Under the pieces are notes generated by a model. That model had not been told where the DNA came from. It saw only the letters and a program-made list of their open reading frames with translations, and made no database searches. The translations under genes were made by a program, and so were the position numbers. DNA of 64,000 bases from Abelmoschus esculentus. Lineage: Eukaryota; Streptophyta; Magnoliopsida; Malvales; Malvaceae. Below are positions 10,196-22,525 of this stretch, in pieces (within the stretch, counting starts at the first letter, position 1; each line of letters begins with the position of its first letter). Location: the NCBI GenBank assembly GCA_035048815.1, contig JAUCBN010000020.1, positions 5,091,501-5,155,500 of the forward strand. Reading direction: 5' to 3'.

Positions 10196-13100
10196 TGTAA
10201 ATTCCCAAAATTAGGCCAAGAAGTTTAGTGAACCGATTTCGTCGGTTAGCCTAGTTCGGGATTAAATACATAAAATTTGATTTTTAATCAAAATAAATTA
10301 TGGAAAAATATCATAAAAGCATTATTTAGAATATATTTGACTTAGGTCAAATCAATTTTTAAAATTAACCCTTGAATCCCTACGATTTTGAAATTAATGA
10401 CTATTTTGTAAAAATTGAAAACTTGAGGACACTTTCATAAATTAAGACAAAACTTTGAATCTTTAAGGGGCTTTGATCCAATCCTAATCCTAGCTGATCT
10501 AAGCCTTCCAAGGGTCTATTTTAATAACCCATAACCCATAATTATAATTAATAGCCCAAATAACTTAATATTAATCCTAAAAACCTATTTTTATGTCATA
10601 AACCTAAACCTATTTTTAAAATTCCGGCTTTTCATCTTCTTGGCATCTATTCCATCATATTTTCAAATTTAAACATCAATATTTTCAATAAAAATTAGTT
10701 TCATTAATTCTTTATAATTTTCTTCTTCGGTCTCTAGTATTTTGGTTTATTCCTTCCCAAGACATATTCTTCATCATATTTTCAAGGTAAATATCCATTA
10801 TTTTTAATAAAATTTCGCTGGTTTATTTTCCTATATTTTTCTTCTTCAAAATCTCTTCGTTTATCTTCGGTTTTACTTGTTTTTAAACCTTGGAAGGAGG
10901 TTGGATCAATTTGGAGGTGAGAATCATTCAAACATCTTAAACCTAAATTTCTTCAATGAAATTCCTAAGTTCTTGGCTGATTGAAACAATCTTTAAAGTC
11001 TTTAATCAATAAAATTGGTTTTCTTGATAAAAATTCCATTATTTTCTTGATTTTCGTTCAAGGTTTTTTCATGGATTTTTTTATGCCTAAATACATGAAT
11101 CTTGAATTGTTTATATTTAATTAATATGGATTTTAATTATCTAATCCCGGACATAAGGTTTAGGGGGTGTTTGTAGAAGTTTTTGGTGAGTTTCGGTTAG
11201 GTTTTATGGTGTTTTTAGGGGCTGCCATGTATTGGTATGACTTGAGGGATGTTTTGGTTTATTATAATGCAGTAAAACCTATGGTTTTGATGCTTGAATT
11301 AGGTCAAGAGGTAGAGGAACAAGTTTGAGGGAGATCGGAAAGCCGAATCGCGTTTTCAGGTGACTTGTCGAACAAGTTTCGGTAAATCGGTGAGTGGATT
11401 ATGAGGGCTCCCGATTTGGAATGTTTTTAATTTTTTTTAAAAGGTTTGGGGTGTAGGGAAGGTTTGAAAACCTCCCTATACTCGGAAGTAAGTTTAAAGT
11501 TTTGCTTTCTTAAAGGTTCTCATATTATGTCATGTTTTTACAACAATATTTGTCATGCTCTTATTGTGTTGTGCATATGTGATTATGCATGTGTTTTAAT
11601 GCTCATGAGACTATTTTTAATTTTTTTTATATGGATATGATGCTCCCACGGTTTTGTTTTGAAAACATGAGAAAAGTAGTTTTTACCAGTTTATGCATTT
11701 GATGTATGTATTGGTGGGATGCATGAGTTTATTTCATTGTTTTTAGCTTGAAACTTGAGAATTGTTTTTTTATAATATATTGGATAGTTAAGTGATGTAT
11801 CTATTGGGATAAGTTGATCGATCAATAGGGTCTAGAGTGCACTATAAATATTCAAAAGTCATACATGTGTAAATTCCTTGTGTGTTGCATTTAGACTTTT
11901 AGTCTAATGTTGTGCGATGGGAGTGGTACTGTCACATCGGGCTGATAGGAGTGATACTGTCACCGGACACCAAGGTGAGACAATTCATGTTGAGAGTGAT
12001 ATCAACATGCGCATGCTCTGGGAGTGGTACTAACATGCAGTTGCCCATTTATCCTAACGATTTGGAGTGGTACAAATCGGATCACTAGCACCAATATATG
12101 TTTTTACTTTTCAAAGGTAAGTGTCATAGTTTTTACTTGATTGCATATGGTATTATGCATGCGAGGTTTTATGCATTGATATGCATGTGATTTGAGCATT
12201 GCTATGTTGTTAGCATGTAAGACTTGAGCTTTGTGTATTGAGATGCATGTGTAAGCATTGCTATGTGAGTAACATGTAAGATTTATGTTTTAGCTTTTAA
12301 ATCATGTGATTTCAAAGTGGTTTTTACTAAATTTTAATAATGGCATTGTTAACCATGGTTTGATGACACTTACTGAGTTTTAAAAGTGGCGTTGTTAGCC
12401 ATGTTTGTTTTGTTTTATAAAGAGCATGACATGTTTTTAAATTGATGTTGGTTTAATATGGGCTGCACTTTAAGGTGTTTTTATACTTGTTTTTATTCAC
12501 TCACTAAACTTATGCTTACCCTCTCATTTACCTTGTAATGCAGAGTAAATAATGTTGAGGCAACAAAGGGAAGCAAGGATCCAGGTAACCGCCAAGTGAA
12601 AGCTCAAGTATGTCTTTATAACATTAGTACTAGTGAGAGAACAATGAGGATGTGTTACCATGTTAAGAATATTGTTATATTGATGAAACTTGTAGTAGTC
12701 GTATGCTTATACATGTTTGATGTTTATCTATGTTGATATTAACTTTAAGACTTTTACTTGAATTGTCTATTGATATTCCATTAGTTATAATAAAAGTTAT
12801 ATTGAAGTTTTATTCTTGATATCCCTATGTGTGAATTTAAGTGTTGTTGATAATAAAGCATGACTATTTATGAGTCGAATCTATGATATTGTTATTTAGG
12901 TTGGAATGTATCTAGAAATCATGTCGAGTATATTAAGGTGGTTCTTCCGTGTGTTTATAAGATTGTTGATGTTGAAGCATACTCTTAAGAGTTGAATATA
13001 TTGTTGCTAACTAGTTTGAATTGCATCTAGCTAATATGCCTTGATTTGTGCTTAAAGTATTTTTAGGTGAATTTGCATATAGAGAATGTCATGAAACCTT

Positions 13101-13487
13101 TGGAGGCTAAAGATAGTCCCTAAACTTTGAGAAAGCAATTTAATGACATGTAAATATTATTTTAAGCTGAAATTTGAGATACAAGCATGTAATGAATTTA
13201 ATTAAATTTTGGTAACATTAATTTCATAATTGGTCCATAAATTTCTAGAAAATTACAATTAGGTCCTTATAACATGTTGGGTTAAATTAGGACTCGTTTC
13301 TTATCGATTTTCACTGCAATTGAACTCAGTCCTTACATGAACATGTAGGATATAATTAAAGCATCTAGATAAGATAAAAAGAAAAAAATAGGGTTGTTTA
13401 TCGTGGCAAGTCTCCGGATTAGCCTTGATATTCCCCGTGTAACTCGTTCGAGTCGTGTGGTGTCTAAACCGGGTCGAGGGGGTTTCA
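10196..13487 (+). repeat. 3' LTR of Tekay/Del-like Ty3/gypsy element
   Basis: Begins TGTAAATTCCC after the polypurine tract and ends ...GGGGGTTTCA at 13487, after which the satellite resumes at once. At 3.3 kb it is long, as is usual for Tekay-type LTRs. It has no significant ORF. It contains a cluster of conserved-loop hairpins (11891-12079). The internal part of the element is reduced to about 1.6 kb and no 5' LTR is present, so this is a truncated copy. The lineage is inferred from terminus and size only. Confidence 0.65.
11891..12079 (+). other. Cluster of hairpins with constant loop GAGTG(G/A)TA
   Basis: Five copies of GAGTGGTA or GAGTGATA (11921, 11949, 11994, 12022, 12065). Flanks pair perfectly for 8 bp at 11986-12009 (CATGTTGA/TCAACATG) and 7 bp at 12058-12079 (CGATTTG/CAAATCG), and for 6 bp with one G-T pair at 11943-11962. 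Copy 4 pairs GCATG/CATGC across an internal loop; copy 1 has CGATG/CATCG with a bulge. A separate perfect hairpin, TTAGACT-TTT-AGTCTAA, precedes them at 11891-11907. The stems share no sequence, only the loop is constant. Role unknown. Confidence 0.75.
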
Positions 13488-16400
13488 ATTTGGTTGTCGT
13501 TTTATTGGGATTAAAACGTGCATGTCTAAATGGGCTTTATAGAAAATCCGTTCGAATTTTAATCGAGTAAAAAGCTAAAAAAATGGATATTATGTTGTAT
13601 AAATAGGTTCAAAAGTCCATAATTAACTAATTGAAATCTTAAAATTTGATTTAAAATCATTTGCTTGTCGTTTTTTTGGGATTAAAATGTGCATTTTTTA
13701 ATTAGGAATTACAGTGAACCCGTTCAAATTTTAACCGAGTAAAAAGCTAGAAATTTAAAATTAAGTTGTTTAATTTCTTTGAAAACCCCATAATAAACTA
13801 TTTGAACTCATAAAATTTGATTTAATATCACTTAGATGTTTTGTTGGGATTAAAACTTTCATGTCTAAACGAGCTTTATTGAGAATCCGTTCGAATTTTA
13901 ACATAGTAAAAATCTGAAAAGTTGAGATTATGTTGTATAATTAGGTTCAAAAGTCTATAATTAACTATTTGAACTCATAATATTTAATTTAATATCATTT
14001 TGCTGTTGTTTTATTGGGATTAAAACGTGCATGTCTAATTGGGCATTACAGTGAACCCGTTCAAATTTTAACCGAGTAAAAAGGTAGAAATTTGAAATTA
14101 AGTTGTATGATTTCTTTGAAAACCCCATAATAAACTATTTGAACTCATAAAATTTGATTTAATATCATTTGGATGTTGTTTTGTTGGGATTAAAACGTTC
14201 ATGTCTAAATGGGCTTTATTGAGAATCCGTTTGAAATTTAACCGAGTAAAAAGCTGAAAAATTGAGATTATGTTGTATAATTAGGTTCAAAAGTCCATAA
14301 TTAACTATTTTAATTCATAATATTTGTTTTAATATCATTTTGCGGTCGTTTTATTGGGATTAAAATGTGTAAGTCTAAATGGGCATTATAGTGAACCCGT
14401 TCGAATTTTAATAGAGAAAAAAGCTAGAAATTTGAGATTAAGTTGTACAATTTTAATAAAAAAGCCCATAATTAACAATTTTAAATCTTAAAATTTGATT
14501 TAAAATCACTGTTTCTCGTTTTGTTGGGATTAAAACATGCATGTCTAAATGGACTTTATAAAAAATCTGTTCGAATTTTAACATAGTAAAAAGCTGGAAA
14601 AAAAATAGATTATGTTCTTTAATTAGGTTCAAAAATCCATAATAAACTATTTGAACTATAAAATTTGATTTAATATCATTTTACAGTCGTTTTATTTATA
14701 CTAAAACGTACAAGTCTAAATGGGCTTTATAGTGAACCCTTTCTAATGTTAACCGAGTAAAAAGCTAGAAATTTGAGATTAAGCTATATAATTCTGTTCA
14801 AAAGCCCATAATTAACTATTTGAACTCTTATAATTTGATTTAAAATCATTTGGTTGTCGTTTTTTTGGGATTAAAACGTTCATGTCTAAACCGGCTTTAT
14901 TGAGAATCTGTTCGAATTTTAACCGAGTAAAAAGCTAAAAAATTGAGATTATGTTGTATAATTAGGTTCAAAAGTCTGTAATTAACTATTTGAACTCATA
15001 ATATTTGATTTAATATCATTTTGTTTTTGTTTTATTGGGATTAAAACTTGTCTGTCTAATTAGGTTCAAAAGTCCATAATTTACTATTTGAACTCATAAA
15101 TTTACTATTTGAACTCATAAAATTTGATTTAATATCATTTTGTGATCTTTTCATTGGGATTAAAATGTGCATGTCTAAATGGGCTTTATAGAGAATTCGT
15201 TCGAATTTTAACCTAGTAAAAAGCTGAAAATTGAGATTATGTTGTATAATAGGGTTCAAAACTCCATAATAAACTATTTGAAATCATAAAATATTATTTA
15301 AAATCATTTTATGGTCGTTTTATTGGGATTAAAACGTGCAAGTCTAAATGGGCTTTTTAGTGAACCCGTTCGAATTTTAACTGAGTAAAAAGCTAGAATT
15401 TTGAGATTAAGTTGTATAATTTTTTTTCAAAAGCCCATAATTAACTTTATAAATCTTAAAATTTGGTTTAAAATCATTTGTTTGTCGTTTTGTTGGGATT
15501 TAAACGTGCATGTCCAAATGGGCTTTATAGTAAACTCGTTCTAATTTTAATAGAGTAAAAAGCTAGAATTTTGAGATTAAGCTGTATAATTTTGCTCAAA
15601 TGCCCATAATAAACTATTTTAACATTTCAAATTTGATTTAAAATCATTTGGTTTTTTTTGTAGGGATTATAAAGTGCATGTCTAAATGGGCTTTATAGAG
15701 AATCCGTTCAAATTTTAACCGAGTAAAAAGCTGAAAAATTGAGATTATGTTGTATAATTATGTTCAAAAGTCCTTAATTAACTATTTGAACACATGAAAT
15801 ATTATTTAATATCATTTTGTGGTCATTTTATTGGGATTTAAACGTGCAAGTGTAAATGGGCTTTATAGTGGACCAGTTCGACTTTTAACCGAGTAAAAAG
15901 TTAGAATTTTGAGATTAAGTTGTATAATTTAGTTCAAAAACCCATAATTAACTATTTGAATTCTTAAAATTTGATTTAAAATCATTTGGTTGTTGTTCTG
16001 TAGGGATTATAACGTGTATGTCTAAATGGGCTTTTTAGAGAATTTGTTCGAATTTTAACCGAGCAAATAGCTGAAAATTTGAGATTATGTTGTATAATTA
16101 GGTTCAAAAGTCCATAATTAACTATTTGAACTCTTAATATTTGATTTAATATCATTTTGTTTTTGTTTTATTGGGATTAAAACTGACATGTCTAATTAGG
16201 TTCAAAAGTCCATAATTAACTATTTGAACTCATAAAATTTGATTTTATATCATTTTGTTGTCGTTTTATTGGGATTAGAACGTGCAAGTCTAAATGGGCT
16301 TTATAGTGAACCCGTTCAAATTTTAACCGAGTAAAAAGCTAGAAATTTGAGATTAAGTTGTAAAATTTTGTTCAAATGCCCATAATTAACTATTTGAACT

Positions 16401-18755
16401 CAAAAAACTTGATTAAACATATTTTGCGGTCGTTTTATTGAGATTAAAACATGCAAGTCTAAATGCGCTCTATAATTTTGTTCAAAAGCCGAGAATTAAC
16501 AATTTTAAATCTTAAAAATTGATTTAAAATCATTTGATTGTCTTTTTGTTGGGATTAAAACGTGCATGTCTAAATGAGCTTTATAGTGAACTTGTTCGAA
16601 TTCTAACCGAGAAAAAAAAGATGAAAAAAATGAGATTATGTTGTATAGTTATGTTCAAAATTCCATAATTAACTATTTGAACTCATAAAATTTGATTTAA
16701 TAACATTTTACGATCTTTTTATTTGGATTAAAATGTGTAAGTGTAAATGGGCATTATATTTAACCCGCTCGAATTTTAACAGAGTAAAAAGCAAAAATTT
16801 TGAGATTAAATTTTATAATTTTATTCAAACGCCCATAATTAACTATTTTAAATTTTGATTTAAAATTATTTGGTTTTCATTTTGTTGGGATAAAAATGTG
16901 TATGTCTAAATAGGCTTTATAGAGAATTCGTTCGAATTTTAACCTAGTAAAAAACTGAAAAATTTAGAATATGTTGTATAATTAGGTTCAAAAGTCCATA
17001 ATTAACTATTTGAACTCATAAAATATTATTTAATATCAATTTGTGGTTGTTTTATTTGGATTAAAATGAGCTAGTCTAAATGGGCTTTATAGTGAACCCG
17101 TTCGAATTTTAACCGAGTAAAAAGTTAAAATTTTGAGATTAAGCTGTATAATTTTGTTCAAAATCCAATAATCAACTATTTTAACTCTTATAATATGATT
17201 TAAAATCATTTGGATGTCGTTTTATTGCGATTAAAACGTGCATGTCTAAATGGGCTTTATAGTGAACCCATTCGAATTTTAACTGAGTAAGAAGTTGAAA
17301 AATATAGATTATGTTGTATAATTAGGTTCAAAAGTCCATAATTAACTATTTGAACTCTTAAAATTTGATTTAAAATCATTTGGCTATTGTTTTGTAGGGA
17401 TTATAACGTGCAAGTCATTTTAATTTTAACCGAGTAAAAAGCTAGAAATTTGAGATTAAGCTATATAATTTTGTTTAAAAGCCCATAATTAACTATTTTA
17501 AATCTTAAAATTTGATTTCAAATCATTTTCTTGTCGTTTTGTTGGGATTAAAACGTGGATGTCTAAAGGGGCTTTATAGTAAACCCGTTCGAGTTTTAAC
17601 GGAGTAAAAAGGTAAAAATTGAGATTATGTTGTACACTTAGGTTCAAAAGTCCATAATTAACAATTTTAACTTATTAAATTTGTTTTAATATCATTTTGC
17701 GTTCATTTTATTGGGATTAAAATGTGTAAGTCTAAATGAGCTCTCTAATGAACCAGTTCGAATTTTAACCGAGTAAAAAGCTGAAAAAATGAGATTATGT
17801 TGTATATTTATGTTCAAAGGTACATAATTAACTATTTGAACTTATAAAATTTGATTAAATATCATTTTGCGGTCATTTTATTAGGATTAAAACGTGGAAG
17901 TCTAAATGGACTTTATAGTGAACCCATTCAAATTTTAATCGAGTAAAAAGCTATAAATTTGAGATTAAGTTGTATAATTTTGTTCAAAAACCCATAATTA
18001 ACTATTTTAAATATTAAAATTTATATAAAATCATTTATTTTTCTTTTTTTTTGAACTCATAAAAGGTGAATGTCTAAATGGGTTTTATATTGAACCCGTT
18101 AGAATTTTAACCGAGTAAAAAGCTGAAAAAATGAGGTTATGTTGTATAGTTATGTTCAAAAGTCCATAATTAACTATTTAAACTCATAAAATTTGATTTA
18201 ATATCATTTTGCGGTCTTTTTATTGGGATTAAAATGTGCATATCTAACTGGGTTTATGGTGAACTCGTTCTAATTTTAACAGAGTAAAAAGCTAGAAATT
18301 TGAGATTATGCTTTATAATTTTGTTCAGAACCCCATAATTAACTATTTTAACTCTTAAAATTAGATTTAAAATAATTTGCTTGTCATTTTGTTGGGATTA
18401 AAACGTTATGTCTAAATGGGCTTTATAGTGAACCTATTCGAATTTTAACCGAGTAAAAAGCTGAAAAATATAGATGATGTTGTATAACTAGGTTCAAAAG
18501 TCCATAATTAACTATTTGAACTCTTTAAATTTGTTTTAATATTATTTTGCGTTCATTTTATTGGGATTAAAATGTTTATGTCTTAATGGAAATTATAGTG
18601 AACCCATTTGAATTTTAACATATATAAAAGCTAGAAATTTTAGATTAAGTAGTATAATTTTGTTCAAAAGCCCATGATTAACTATTTTAAATCTTAAAAT
18701 TTGATTTAAAACCATTTTGTTGTCATTTTGTTTGAATTAAAAGGTGCATGTCTAA
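13488..18755. repeat. Satellite block 2a (dimeric ~340-bp higher-order repeat)
   Basis: Same satellite and the same two alternating monomer types as block 1, so blocks 1 and 2a were one array before the chromovirus-like insertion. About 31 monomers. The most constant part is CCGTTCGAATTTTAACCGAG followed by TAAAAAGC. Several junctions skip part of a monomer (about 15050, 16195 and 17415), signs of unequal exchange or deletion. Confidence 0.93.
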
Positions 18756-21700
18756 ATGCTCTAAAGTTGAGATTAAGTTGTATAACTTGGTTCAGAAGCC
18801 CATAATTAACTATTTAAACACATATAGTTTGATTGAATCTTATTTTGTGGGCGATTTGATGGATTAAAATTGTGCATGTCTAATTGGGCTTTTTAGTAAA
18901 CCCGTTAAAAATTTAACCGAATAAAATGCTCTAAAATTGAGATTAAGTTGTATAATTTGGTTCAAATCCCATAATTAACTATTTGAAGTCATGAAATTTG
19001 ATTTATACTTATTTTGGACCATTTTGTTAGGATTAAAGTGTGTATAACTAACGAATTTATAATAAACACATTAGAATTTAAACCGAGTAAAGTGCTCTGA
19101 ATTTGAGATTATGTGCTTTAATCATATTCAAAAGCCTATAATTAACTATTAGAACGCATGTAGTCTAATCGAATCTCTTTTTGTGTCGGTTTGTTTGATT
19201 TAAAGCGTGCATGTCTAACTGGGTTTTAGTGAACCCGTTAGAAATTTAACCGAGTAAAATACTCAAAAGTTGAGATTAAGTTGTATAATTTTGTTAAGAA
19301 ACCTATTATTAACTATTTGAACACATGTAGTTTGATTGAATCTTATTTTATGGGAATTTTTTTTTGATTTAAGGCGTGCATGTCTAATTAGGCTTTTTAG
19401 TAAACTCTTTAGAAATTTAACCGAGTAAACTGCTTTAAAATTGAGAATAAGATGTATAATTTTGTTAAAAGCCCATAATTAACTATTTGAACTCATAAAA
19501 TTTGATTTATACTTACTTTGCGACCGTTTTATTAGGTTTAAAGTGTGTATAACTAACGAATTTTATAGTAAACACATTAGAATTTAAACCGAGTAAAGTG
19601 ATCTGAATTTGAGATTATGTGCTTTAATCATATTCAAAAGCCTATAATTAACTATTAGAACGCATGTAGTTTAATTGAATCTCTTTTTGTGTCAGTTTGT
19701 TCGATTTAAAGTGTGCATGTCTAACTGGTTTTATTGAACCCGTTAGAAATTTAACCGAGTAAAATACTCAAAAGTTGAGATTAAGTTGTATAATTTTGTT
19801 AAGAAACCTATTATTAACTATTTGAACACATGTAGTTTGATTGAATCTTATTTTATGGGAATTTTTTTTTGATTTAAGGCGTGCATGTCTAATTAGGCTT
19901 TTTAGTAAACTCTTTAGAAATTTAACCGAGTAAACTGCTTTAAAATTGAGAATAAGATGTATAATTTTGTTCAAAGCCCATAATTAACTATTTGAACTCA
20001 TAAAATTTGATTTATACTTACTTTGCGACCGTTTTATTAGGTTTAAAGTGTGTATAACTAACGAATTTTATAGTAAACACATTAGAATTTAAACCGAGTA
20101 AAGTGATCTGAATTTGAGATTATGTGGTTTAATCATATTCAAAAGCCTATAATTAACTATTAGAACGCATGTAGTTTAATTGAATCTCTTTTTGTGTCAG
20201 TTTGTTCGATTTAAAGCGTGCATGTCTAACTGGTTTTATTGAACCCGTTAGAAATTTAACCGAGTAAAATAATCAAAAGTTGAGATTAAGTTGTATAATT
20301 TTGTTAAGAAACCTATTATTAACTATTTGAACACATGTAGTTTGATTGAATCTTATTTTATGGACATTTTTTTTATTTAAGGCGTGCATGTCTAATTAGG
20401 CTTTTTAGTAAACTCTTTAGAAATTTAACCGAGTAAACTGCTTTAAAATTGAGAATAAGATGTATAATTTTGTTCAAAGCCCATAATTAACTATTTGAAC
20501 TCATAAAATTCGATTTATACTTTTTTTGCGACCGTTTTATTAGGTTTAAAGTGTTTATAACTAATGAATTTTATAGTAAACACATTGGAATTTAAACCGA
20601 GTAAAGTTCTCTGAATTTGAGATTATGTGGTTTAATCATATTCAAAAGCCTATAATTAACTATTAGAACGCATGTAGTTTGATTGAATCTCTTTTTGTGG
20701 TGGGTTTGTTCGATTTAAAGCATTCAAGTTTAATTAGGCTTTATAGTGAACCCGTTAGAATTTTATCCGAGTAAAATGCTCTAAAGTAGAGATTAAGTTG
20801 TATAATTTGTTTCAAAGCCCATAATTAACTATTAGAACTCATGAAATTTGATTTATACTTATATTGCGACCGTTTTGTTAGGTTTACAGTGTGTATAACT
20901 GATGAATTTTATAGTAAACACATTGTAATTTTAACCGAGTAAAGTGCTCTGAATTTGGGATTATGTGGTTTAATCATATTCAAAAGCCTATAATTAACTA
21001 CTAGAATGCTTGTAGTTTGATTGAATCTCTTTTTGTGATTGGTTTGTTCGATTTAAAGCATTCATGTCTAATTGGGCTTTATAGTGAACACGTTAGAAAT
21101 TTAACTGAGTAAAATGCTCTAAAATTGAGATAAAGTTGTATAAATTGGTTTAGAAGCCCATAATTAACTATTTAAACACATGTAGTTTGATAGAATCTTA
21201 TTTTTTGGGCGGTTTATTGAATTAAAAGTGTGCAGGTCTAATTGGGCTTTTTAGTAAACCGTTAGAAATTTAACCGAATAAAATGCTCTAAAATTGAGAT
21301 TAAGTTGTATAATTTGGCTCGAATCCCAAAATTAACTATTTAAAATCATGAAATTTGATTTAAACTTATTTTGGACCATTTTGTTAGGATTAAAGTTTGT
21401 ATAACTAATGAATTTTATAGTAAACACATTGGAATTTAAACCGAGTAAAGTGCTCTGAATTTGAGATTATGTGGTTTAATCATATTCAAAAGCCTATAAT
21501 TAACTATTAGAACGCATGTAGTATGATTGAATCTCTTTTTGTGTTCGGTTTGTTCGATTAAAAACATTCATGTCTAATTGGGCTTTATGATGAACTCGTT
21601 AGAAATTTAACTGAGTAAAATGCTCTAAAGTTGAGATTAAGTTGTATAATTTGGTTCAATGTCCATAATTAACAAATTGAACTCATGAAATTTGATTTAT

Positions 21701-22525
21701 ACTTATTTTACGACCCTTTTGTTAGGCTTAAAGTGTGTATATCTAATTAGTTTTATAGTAAACATATTGGAATTTAAATAGTGTAAAGTTCTTTGAAATT
21801 GAGATTAAGTGGTTTAATCATATTCAAAAGCCTATAATTGAACGCATTTAGTTTGATTGAATCTCATTTTATGGTCGGTTTGTTCGAATTAAAGTGTGCC
21901 TGTCTAACAGGGCTTTTTAGCGAACCCGTTAGAAAATTAACCGAGTAAAATGCTCAAAAGTTGAGATTAAGTTGTATAATTTTTTTCAGAAGCGCATAAT
22001 TAACTATTTGAATACATGTAGTTTGATTTTGAATCTTATTTTGTGGACGGTTTGTTGGATTTAAAGCGTGCATGACTAATTGGGCTTTTTAGTAAACCCA
22101 TTATAAATTTAACCGAGTGAAATGCTCTAAAATTGAGATTAAGTTGTATAATTTGGTTCAAAGCCTATAATTTACTATTTGAACTCATGAAATTTAATTT
22201 ATACTTATTTTGCGAATATTTTGTTAGGTTTGAAAGTGTGTATAACTAATGAATTTTATAGTAAACATATTGGAATTTAAACCAAGTAAAGAGCTCTAAA
22301 TTTGAGATTATGTGGTTTAATCGGATTCAAAAGCCTATAATTTACTATTAGAACGCATGTAGTTTGATTGAATCTCTTTTTGTGGTCGGTTTGTTCTATT
22401 TAAAGCATCCATGTCTAATTGGGCTTTATAGTTAACCAATTAAAAATTTAACTAAGTAAAATGCTCTAAAATTGAGATCAAGTTGTATAATTTGGTTCAA
22501 AAACCATAATTAACTATTTGAACTC
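18756..22525. repeat. Satellite block 2b (trimeric ~505-bp higher-order repeat)
   Basis: A diverged subfamily of the same satellite. Three monomer types follow in order: one with CGCATGTAGTTTGATTGAATC and CTCTTTTTGTG; one with CACATGTAGTTTGATTG and CTTATTTTGTGGG; one with CTCATGAAATTTGA, GTGTGTATAACTAA and TGTGGTTTAATCATATTC. GTGTGTATAACTAA recurs near 19036, 19548, 20049, 20550, 20890, 21395 and 22230: mostly ~505-bp steps, with ~340-bp steps where one unit is lost. The copies from 19030 to 20540 are almost identical. Confidence 0.92.

Noticed and set aside
13488..22525. CENP-B-box-like motif in the satellite (TTCGAATTTTAACCG)
   Set aside because: The spacing and the A and CGGG positions of the CENP-B box are not met; only TTCG and a later CG agree.
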